Origin: JAOSJT01 sp035914695
Lineage (GTDB): Bacteria > Bacteroidota > Ignavibacteria > SZUA-365
Reading direction: 5' to 3'
Length of the DNA stretch: 13,238 nucleotides
Assembly (NCBI GenBank): GCA_035914695.1
Contig: JAMIQH010000371.1
Location: forward strand, 1 to 13,238
Numbering within the stretch: the stretch's first letter is position 1; every line of letters begins with the position of its first letter. Below are positions 7,244 to 13,238 of the stretch, in pieces. The notes beneath the pieces are model-generated. The model was not told where the DNA came from. It was given only the letters and a program-made list of their open reading frames with translations, and did no database searches. Position numbers and translations under genes: made by a program.

Positions 7244-7877
7244 GTGTCGCGAGCTGTTCATTGCTGTATCCTCCGGTGGCTACCGCTATCGATTTAACAT
7301 TCAGATGGCGCCCGCAGTCGATGTCGTGCGGGGTGTCGCCGATGATCACAATTTCCTTGGCCTTGAACATCACGCCCACTTTGTCGTAGGCGCGCGCCTG
7401 CGCGATGGCGGGCAACTCGTGGCGATGATGCGCATCGCTGCCGAACGCTCCGAAAGCGAAATGCCGCAGCAATCCCGGAGGAGTGAGCTTGATACGCGCC
7501 CCGTGCAGCATGTTGCCCGTGAGAAGCGCGGTGGTGGCGGGTTCCTCATTCTCGAGCGCAGCGAGCAGATCGCGTACCCCCGGCAGCACTGTCACGTTGT
7601 CTTCGCTCAGACGCTGCTCGAGCAATGCGAAGAAGCGATCGAAGAAGCGGTCGCGCCCACGCTCGGCCTCCTCGTCGGAGATGCCCGACGCCTGGCAGAG
7701 ATCGTGGAAAATCTGCAAATCGGTTTTCCCGGCGAAATCGTAACTCCCCCCGTTCACCGCACGCTGGAATCGCTCCTCCATCGCTTCGGTGAAGCATGCG
7801 CGTGCGATGCCGTTCGTGGTGATGAGCGTGCCGTCTATATCGAACAGCACCAAACGCAGGAATTGTTGGCGTGTCAT
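7176..7877 (-). CDS. HAD-superfamily (subfamily IA) phosphatase
   Basis: This 233-residue cytoplasmic enzyme has no signal peptide. Motif I is FDIDGTL (12-18; nucleophile D13, acid/base D15), motif II is LLTGN (118-122; T120), and motif IV is GDTPHDIDCG (180-189; D181 and D185 bind Mg). The motif III basic residue is probably R152 in HRHEL, as no usual KPxP sequence is present. A helical cap occupies about 20-95. The layout resembles phosphoglycolate phosphatase and related small-molecule phosphatases, but the substrate cannot be read from the sequence. Its ATG overlaps the stop of the upstream dehydrogenase by ATGA (7874-7877), and its 3' end overlaps the lectin gene's start, so the three genes are probably co-transcribed and translationally coupled. 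Confidence 0.9.
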   Translation of the reverse strand: MTRQQFLRLVLFDIDGTLITTNGIARACFTEAMEERFQRAVNGGSYDFAGKTDLQIFHDLCQASGISDEEAERGRDRFFDRFFALLEQRLSEDNVTVLPGVRDLLAALENEEPATTALLTGNMLHGARIKLTPPGLLRHFAFGAFGSDAHHRHELPAIAQARAYDKVGVMFKAKEIVIIGDTPHDIDCGRHLNVKSIAVATGGYSNEQLATHGPDFVFATLEDTDAILDAIFT

Positions 7878-8671
7878 TCATTCTCCGGTCGTGGAACCAT
7901 GCGGGAAAGTACGAAATCCGTCAATCGCGGAAAATGGTGCCCCGCGAAAGAAAATGCCCAGCCCTCGGGCGTGGCGTACACCGCTCGTTTTTGCCCGATC
8001 ACACAGCGATACACGGCCCGCGCCACGCGCGATGGCGGACTGGTGGGCACGGCGCGGCGCTCGCGTTGCGGCAGCGAGTAGGTCATGCGGTCGAAAAAGG
8101 CGGTGTCGGTGCGCGCGGGGTACACGACGCCCACGTGCACACCCTGCGGGCGTAATTCGAGCCGCAGTGCGTCGGCGTAGCCCTGCAAGGCGAATTTACT
8201 GGCGCAATACGCCGCGTTGTAGGGAATCGCCCGACGCCCCAGCACCGACGAAATAAACACGATGCTTCCGCGGCCCTGCGCGAGCAATGCAGGCAAGACG
8301 CCATGCACCGTGGCCATCGCGCCGTCGATATTGGTGCGCAATACGTTCTCGATGTCGCTCCACGCACTGTCGTTCACCGGACCGTATTGTCCGACACCCG
8401 CGTTCACCACCACCACGCCCGGCGAATGCGTGCTCGCCAGTTCGCGTACCGTGGCGACGCAGCGCACGCTGTCCCGCACATCCACTGCCGCGATATGCAC
8501 CGGTACGTCGAAGCGCTGGAGCAGATCTCCGCGCAGAGCTTCGAGCGCCGCCTCGTCGCGGGCGAGGAGGATGCAGGGGTGGCCCTGCGCGGCGAACAAT
8601 TCCGCCGTGGCCTTGCCTATGCCTTGACTCGCGCCGGTGATCAACACTGCCGGCGTTGTTGTGGTGTTCAT
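7874..8671 (-). CDS. Short-chain dehydrogenase/reductase (SDR family, classical type)
   Basis: This NAD(P)-dependent oxidoreductase has 265 residues from the start at 8671. The Rossmann motif TGASQGIG lies at 12-19, NAG at 90-92, and the catalytic set is N114, S142, Y155 and K159 (YCASK). YPARTDT near 184-190 stands for the family's PG motif. After about residue 195 the substrate-binding region is variable and includes FDRMTYSLPQRER. R38 in LLARDE hints at NADP(H) preference. In-frame ATGs also exist at 8701 and 8686; 8671 was preferred because classical SDRs begin only a few residues before the first beta-strand. It is first in a run with the phosphatase (ATGA overlap) and the lectin gene. 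The substrate is unknown. Its upstream region is divergent with the response regulator gene at 8823. Confidence 0.9.
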   Translation of the reverse strand: MNTTTTPAVLITGASQGIGKATAELFAAQGHPCILLARDEAALEALRGDLLQRFDVPVHIAAVDVRDSVRCVATVRELASTHSPGVVVVNAGVGQYGPVNDSAWSDIENVLRTNIDGAMATVHGVLPALLAQGRGSIVFISSVLGRRAIPYNAAYCASKFALQGYADALRLELRPQGVHVGVVYPARTDTAFFDRMTYSLPQRERRAVPTSPPSRVARAVYRCVIGQKRAVYATPEGWAFSFAGHHFPRLTDFVLSRMVPRPENE

Positions 8672-8726
8672 GCCTTGTCTCGTCATGGTGGATAATGCCA
8701 CCGACAGGTGGATGGTGAACCCTCGG

Positions 8727-8756
8727 TTTGCGATTCATCCCCGAAATGTATAAAAT
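8727..8756 (+). promoter_or_regulatory. Possible promoter for the response-regulator operon
   Basis: In the 151-bp divergent gap between 8671 and 8823, TTTGCG (8727-8732) is followed after 16 bases by TATAAA (8749-8754), a plausible -35/-10 pair reading toward the response regulator about 65 bp away. On the opposite strand the same AT-rich stretch reads TACATTTC (8750-8743), a near match to the Bacteroidota TAnnTTTG element that could serve the dehydrogenase gene, although no TTG sits at the expected distance. These are by-eye matches and uncertain. Confidence 0.3.
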
Positions 8757-8822
8757 CGTCTGATAGAAGTCATTCCATGAAATTCACCACACATCCGAAC
8801 CACGTCTGTCAACGGGACCATC

Positions 8823-10229
8823 ATGACTGAAGAAAAGCACATCTTGATTGTCGATGACGAGGAAATGATGGGCGTGGTGTTGACGGGAGTGTTCGAGGAT
8901 GCCGGGTACACGGTGCGTACCGCCACAGGCGGAGCGGAGGCGCTCAAGCTTATCGGTGAGCGTCTTCCGGACGTTGTGCTGATGGACATCATCATGCCGG
9001 GATTGAGTGGACTCGATGTTTTGCGGCGGCTCAGCAGCATCGACGAATCCATCCCTGTCATACTGATGACCGCCATGGCGGGTGTGGCCGGGGCTGTGGA
9101 GGCGATGAAGACCGGGGCGTACGATTATATCGCCAAACCATTCCGCAACGAAGATTTGCTCCGCACCGTGGGACGTGCTGTCGAGAATCGAGGAAGCCGG
9201 AACACCGCGAAGTCCACAGTGCCTGATTCCGCACTGATGCATGACCCGATTCTACAAATGATGGGCACAAGCGACGTTATTGTCGAACTCGCCGCACGCA
9301 CGCGGCGTGTGGCCAAAAGCAATTTCGACGTGTTGATCAGTGGCGAAACGGGTACGGGAAAAGAGCTGATCGCTCGCGCCATACATTCGATGAGCAGTCG
9401 GGCCGATAAACCATTCATCCCGGTCGATTGTGGCGCCATACCCGAGGCATTGCTCGAGAGTGAATTGTTCGGGCATGAGGAGGGGGCGTTCACCGATGCG
9501 AAATCGATGAAAAAGGGGAAGTTCGAACTCGCACACGGTGGGACCATTTTCCTCGACGAGGTACCCAACATGTCCTGGGCTGCCCAGGCCAAGCTTTTAC
9601 GGGCGCTGCAGGACCGGGCGGTGTTTCGCGTCGGTGGTGGTAAACCCATCAGTATCGACGTGCGGGTGATTGCCGCCAGCAATTCCGATTTGCATCAGCA
9701 AATTGAGCGCAAGGAATTCCGCGCTGATCTCTACTATCGCTTGCGGGAATTTTCCATTCATGTCCCCGCACTGCGTGAGCGTCGTGCCGACATTCCGTTT
9801 CTCACCGAGCGTTTCATTCGTCAAACCAACGCGGAACTGGGCAAGTCCGTGGAGGGCTGTACCACCGCCGCGATGGATTACCTCATGATGTACGAGTGGC
9901 CCGGCAACGTGCGGCAGCTTCGCTCCACGATTCGCAGTGCCGTCCTGCAAAGCACGTCGGTGGTCGACCTCAACGATCTCGAGTTCATGAACGTCCCTGG
10001 CGGTGGACCGGCACAGCATCCGAAAGTCGAAGTTGTAGAAATCGACAACGGGGCGCCGCTCAAGGATCATGTCAAGAAGCACATCGCCTTGATCGAACGG
10101 CAGATTATTTTCGAGACGCTGCGGGCGACGAGATGGAACAAGGCGAAGGCGGCGCGAATACTGCAGATCGCTTACAATACCTTGTTATCCAAGATCAGCG
10201 AGTACGACATACAGAATCCTCAAGGCTGA
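8823..10229 (+). CDS. NtrC-family sigma-54-dependent response regulator
   Basis: The product has 468 residues. The receiver domain (about 5-120) has acidic pocket D11/D12, phospho-acceptor D55 (VVLMD), T83 and K105. The AAA+ sigma-54 activator domain (about 140-380) has Walker A GETGTGK (174-180), Walker B FLDE (243-246), the arginine-finger region FRADLYYRL (299-307) and WPGNVRQLR (359-367). The sigma-54-contacting loop reads GAFTDA (221-226) in place of GAFTGA, a substitution that occurs naturally in this family. A Fis-type helix-turn-helix (about 438-462, NKAKAARIL...TLLSKISEY) binds DNA. When phosphorylated it should oligomerise and drive sigma-54 promoters with ATP. No kinase is visible in the window. 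The next gene, 53 bp downstream, also starts with a receiver and is probably in the same operon. Confidence 0.95.
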   Translation: MTEEKHILIVDDEEMMGVVLTGVFEDAGYTVRTATGGAEALKLIGERLPDVVLMDIIMPGLSGLDVLRRLSSIDESIPVILMTAMAGVAGAVEAMKTGAYDYIAKPFRNEDLLRTVGRAVENRGSRNTAKSTVPDSALMHDPILQMMGTSDVIVELAARTRRVAKSNFDVLISGETGTGKELIARAIHSMSSRADKPFIPVDCGAIPEALLESELFGHEEGAFTDAKSMKKGKFELAHGGTIFLDEVPNMSWAAQAKLLRALQDRAVFRVGGGKPISIDVRVIAASNSDLHQQIERKEFRADLYYRLREFSIHVPALRERRADIPFLTERFIRQTNAELGKSVEGCTTAAMDYLMMYEWPGNVRQLRSTIRSAVLQSTSVVDLNDLEFMNVPGGGPAQHPKVEVVEIDNGAPLKDHVKKHIALIERQIIFETLRATRWNKAKAARILQIAYNTLLSKISEYDIQNPQG

Positions 10230-10282
10230 AGCGAACGCAGACGAGCCCTTCGTGTCGTTTCGGTCCAAGTGCGTGAATACTC

Positions 10283-13238
10283 ATGGACACCACCGCAGAT
10301 ACCGTTGTCCTGTCGCTTCTCCTGATCGAGGACGACATTGATTCGGCCCGCTTGACGGCCTCGACCATCACGGCCGACCAGCGCCACTCGTGGTCCGTCA
10401 CCACCGTTGGCACCTTGGCCGAAGCTATCGCAGCGGTTGAAGCCTCGCCGTTCGATGTGGTGTTGATGGATCTGAATCTCCCCGATGCACGCGGAATCGA
10501 CTCCTTTCTCCGCTTCTCCGCCCACGCCGGTCATGTTCCCATCATTATTCAATCCGCCCTGAACGACGAGGCAATGGCGTTGGAAGCCGTGCGAGCAGGG
10601 GCGCAGGACTATCTGCTCAAGGACAGCGCATCGCGAGGGAATCTACTTCGTTCATTACTTTACGCGTTGGAGCGATTTCGCTTGCTGCGCGAACTCGAAA
10701 GCGCCCGCGTGGAACTCGAACGCCGCGAGAGCGAGGCGCTGGTCGTACAAGAGCAATTGCGCCTGGAACGCGATCTCTTTACTTCGGGACCGGTATTGGT
10801 CATGCGCCGCCCCGCCGAGGAAGCGCTTCCGCTGCTGTATATTTCGAGGAATATCAACCGCTACGGATACCAAGTCGAGGACTTTCTCACCGGGAAAAGG
10901 AGTTTCATTTCCCTTGTGCATGAGGATGACCGCGGGCGATTCCTGCAGCGTCTTGCCTCCATGGCCTCCACCCCCGGGGCCGTACTCGAACAGGAATACC
11001 GGATTCGCGACGCGCGCGGAGAAATCGCCTGGCTTTACGATGTGACACGACGCATCCACGAGGAACCGCACGGCGTGGTGTTTCAAACCTACGCGGTGGA
11101 TGTCAGTGCGAAACGCGCGTTCGAGGAGAAACTGCAACGCACGGAGCATCGACTTTCCGCCGTGCTCGAAGGTATCGAGGAAATCGTTTTCGAAACAGAC
11201 GATCACGGTTGTCTGCGTTCCATTTCCGATTCGGTGCATACCCTGCTCAAGTACGATGCGGTAGCATTGCAGGGAACACCCTTTGTCTCTCTCGTCGATG
11301 AGGACCAGCAGGAAGAGTGGCTCGAGTTGCTGCGCACGATGAAGGATGGGCAGCGCGAACAGAGGGAATTCGTTCTGTGCGGAAATGATGGCTCGCGGCA
11401 TTCCACCTTGATCACGTGTCGTTTATTTCGCCGGGGTTACCCGGTCGGCGCGATTGCCGGCGTGATCACCGACCTCACGTCGCGTCGCACCATGCAGGGG
11501 TTGCTCCATGTGGCCCAGCAACAAATTCAGCAGTATCTCGACATTGCCGAGGTGCTCTTCCTTTCCATGACCAGTGATGGCAGCATCACATTGGTCAACA
11601 GAAAGGCCTGCGAGACACTCGGGTATTCGGAATTCGAATTGACCGGGCGGGACTGGTTCGACATGTGTTTGTTGCCCGAGGAACGTGCCCGGATGCGCGC
11701 CTATTTCGACGAGGTGCTTGCTGGTACCGTGGCGGTACCTGCCGCGGTGGAGGCGACCGTCCGCTGCCGCACGGGCGCTCTGCGAAACATTCGCTGGCGC
11801 TTCGCGCCTATGTACGACAGTCGTGGCACACTTCTCGGTACGGTGGGATCCGGTGAGGATGTGACCGAACGGCGCAGGATTGAAGCCGAAATCCGGGATT
11901 CTCGGGAAATGCTGGATCTCGCGCTCTGGGGGGCCGATCTCGGTGCATGGGATTGGCGTCCCGGCGACGATTCCGTGACGTTGAACGCGCGCGCACGGAC
12001 CATGCTTGGTTACACCGAGAGAGATGTACCGTCTTTCTCCAAAATGCGCATGGAAACGCTGCCCGAGGAGGACGTACGCCGCCTTCGCCAATTGCTCGAT
12101 GAACATGTCCACGGAGGGACGCCCTATCATCAAGCCGAAACGTGGATGATTTCCCGCGATGGAGAATGGCGATGGGTGCTCGAGCGCGGGAAGGTGGTGG
12201 AGCGGGATTCCGCTGGCGATCCACTTCGTGTCGTGGGTACGCTTCTCGATCTGACCGAACGCAAGTACGCTGAGATTGCTATCGAGGACAGTGAGAAAAA
12301 ATTCCGTCTGCTCGCGGAGAATTCTTCGGATATCATCTGGACCTGCGACCCCGCGTGGAATCTGACTTTTGTTTCACCATCGGTGGAGTATCTGCTCGAA
12401 TACTCTCCCGCGATGCTGCTTGGAGGTAGCATTCGCGTGATGTTCGACCCGGAAGGATTTGACGCGGTCCTGGAGCAGTTCGAATCGCATGTGAATGCTC
12501 TCCGCGAACAAATCACCACCGAGCGCAGCGCCCGTTTTGAATTGCGTGCCCGCTTGGCTGGCGGAGCCATCCTCTGGGTCGAAGTGGTGGCCACTCCCAT
12601 TCTCGACCGCCTCGGCAAACTTGTCGCGGTGCATGGAAACACCCGCGATATTCACCGCAGGAAGCTCGCGCAAATAGCGCTGGCCGATAGCGAGGAAAAA
12701 TACCGGCTTCTGGTGGAAAACCAGACCGATTTGCTGGTGAAAATCGACCTGGATGGCCGCATTCTTTTCGCAAGCCCGTCGTATTGCAGAATGTTCGGGA
12801 AAACAGAGGAGGAACTTCACGGTAGCGTGTTTTTCCCGCATGTTCACGAGGATGATCGCGACGCGTCACTCGAGGCCATGAAAACACTGATGGTTCCTCC
12901 GTATATCGCGCATGTCGAGCACAGGGCGCTCACCAGTGAAGGATGGCGATGGTTCGCATGGTCCGATTCGGCCGTTGTGGACGAGTCCGGCGAAATCACC
13001 TCGATCATCGGGGTTGGGCGCGATATCACGGAGCGTAAACTGGCGGAGCGTGCGTTGATCGATAGCGAGAAACGCCTGCGGACGGTCATTTCGAATCTGC
13101 CCGTCATACTCTTCTCGCTGGATGCACAGGGCATATTCACGATGTCCGAGGGACGGGGACTCGACACGTTGGGACTCAAACCCGGTCAGGTTGTCGGTAG
13201 CGCCGTCTACGATGTGTACGCCGATTATCCGGTGATAC
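10283..13238 (+). CDS. Receiver-domain multi-PAS signalling protein, 3' end cut by right window edge
   Basis: The frame is open from the ATG at 10283 for 985 codons with no stop. Residues about 11-128 are a receiver with E16/D17/D18, phospho-acceptor D63 (VVLMD), S91 and K113, so it appears able to accept phosphate. A helical linker (about 130-165) leads into a chain of PAS/PAC units: about 166-285, 288-405, 412-535, 540-665, 670-795, 803-923 and a partial one from about 929. Most end in the usual D-x-T/S-x-R-K/R signature (DVSAKR 273, DLTSRR 397, DVTERR 526, DLTERK 656, DIHRRK 789, DITERK 914). No membrane segment is seen, so it probably senses cytoplasmic signals. A histidine kinase, GGDEF or other output domain is expected beyond the edge, and which one is not known. 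It lies 53 bp behind the sigma-54 regulator, a likely phosphorelay partner. Confidence 0.92.
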   Translation, partial: MDTTADTVVLSLLLIEDDIDSARLTASTITADQRHSWSVTTVGTLAEAIAAVEASPFDVVLMDLNLPDARGIDSFLRFSAHAGHVPIIIQSALNDEAMALEAVRAGAQDYLLKDSASRGNLLRSLLYALERFRLLRELESARVELERRESEALVVQEQLRLERDLFTSGPVLVMRRPAEEALPLLYISRNINRYGYQVEDFLTGKRSFISLVHEDDRGRFLQRLASMASTPGAVLEQEYRIRDARGEIAWLYDVTRRIHEEPHGVVFQTYAVDVSAKRAFEEKLQRTEHRLSAVLEGIEEIVFETDDHGCLRSISDSVHTLLKYDAVALQGTPFVSLVDEDQQEEWLELLRTMKDGQREQREFVLCGNDGSRHSTLITCRLFRRGYPVGAIAGVITDLTSRRTMQGLLHVAQQQIQQYLDIAEVLFLSMTSDGSITLVNRKACETLGYSEFELTGRDWFDMCLLPEERARMRAYFDEVLAGTVAVPAAVEATVRCRTGALRNIRWRFAPMYDSRGTLLGTVGSGEDVTERRRIEAEIRDSREMLDLALWGADLGAWDWRPGDDSVTLNARARTMLGYTERDVPSFSKMRMETLPEEDVRRLRQLLDEHVHGGTPYHQAETWMISRDGEWRWVLERGKVVERDSAGDPLRVVGTLLDLTERKYAEIAIEDSEKKFRLLAENSSDIIWTCDPAWNLTFVSPSVEYLLEYSPAMLLGGSIRVMFDPEGFDAVLEQFESHVNALREQITTERSARFELRARLAGGAILWVEVVATPILDRLGKLVAVHGNTRDIHRRKLAQIALADSEEKYRLLVENQTDLLVKIDLDGRILFASPSYCRMFGKTEEELHGSVFFPHVHEDDRDASLEAMKTLMVPPYIAHVEHRALTSEGWRWFAWSDSAVVDESGEITSIIGVGRDITERKLAERALIDSEKRLRTVISNLPVILFSLDAQGIFTMSEGRGLDTLGLKPGQVVGSAVYDVYADYPVI

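Overview
The window carries seven protein-coding genes, two of them cut by its edges. The organism looks like a GC-rich member of the Bacteroidota/Chlorobi (FCB) group. Three complete secreted proteins end in a recognisable type IX secretion (T9SS) C-terminal sorting domain with the 'YPNP' signature, and most starts lack a good Shine-Dalgarno sequence, which is usual for that group. A Kapabacteria- or Ignavibacteria-like host is a guess. No rRNA, tRNA, CRISPR array, transposase or phage gene was seen.

Left part (1-3521, minus strand): a tandem pair of paralogous secreted proteins of the TIGR03790 type. The downstream copy runs off the left edge. The upstream copy is complete and carries Ig-like, PKD and HYDIN/ASH-like domains before its T9SS tail. 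The shared 368 codons align without net gaps. A 162-bp divergent intergenic region with overlapping inverted repeats separates the pair from a plus-strand secreted M14-like metallopeptidase (3684-4922), which also has a T9SS tail and an unusual substrate-binding motif.

Middle part (5129-8671, minus strand): a tightly packed putative operon. A short-chain dehydrogenase overlaps a HAD phosphatase by ATGA, and the phosphatase in turn overlaps a large secreted protein with an L-type (legume) lectin domain, HYDIN-like repeats, a cohesin-like module and a T9SS tail. A GC-rich hairpin lies in the 206-bp convergent gap between this operon and the peptidase gene.

Right part (8823-13238, plus strand): an NtrC-type sigma-54 response regulator, followed 53 bp later by a very long receiver-plus-multi-PAS signalling protein. 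The second is cut by the right edge before any output domain. The two probably form a phosphotransfer/sensing operon; its targets cannot be read from the window.

Taken together, the left and middle parts encode cell-surface or secreted proteins (glycan binding, peptide or amide hydrolysis, two TIGR03790 proteins of unknown function), and the right part encodes sensing and sigma-54 regulation. Any regulatory link between the two is inference from adjacency only. No known defence or mobile system is present. The points most worth a second look are the TIGR03790 tandem pair in a T9SS setting, the altered active-site motif of the peptidase, the lectin/cohesin-like surface protein and the PAS-rich sensor.
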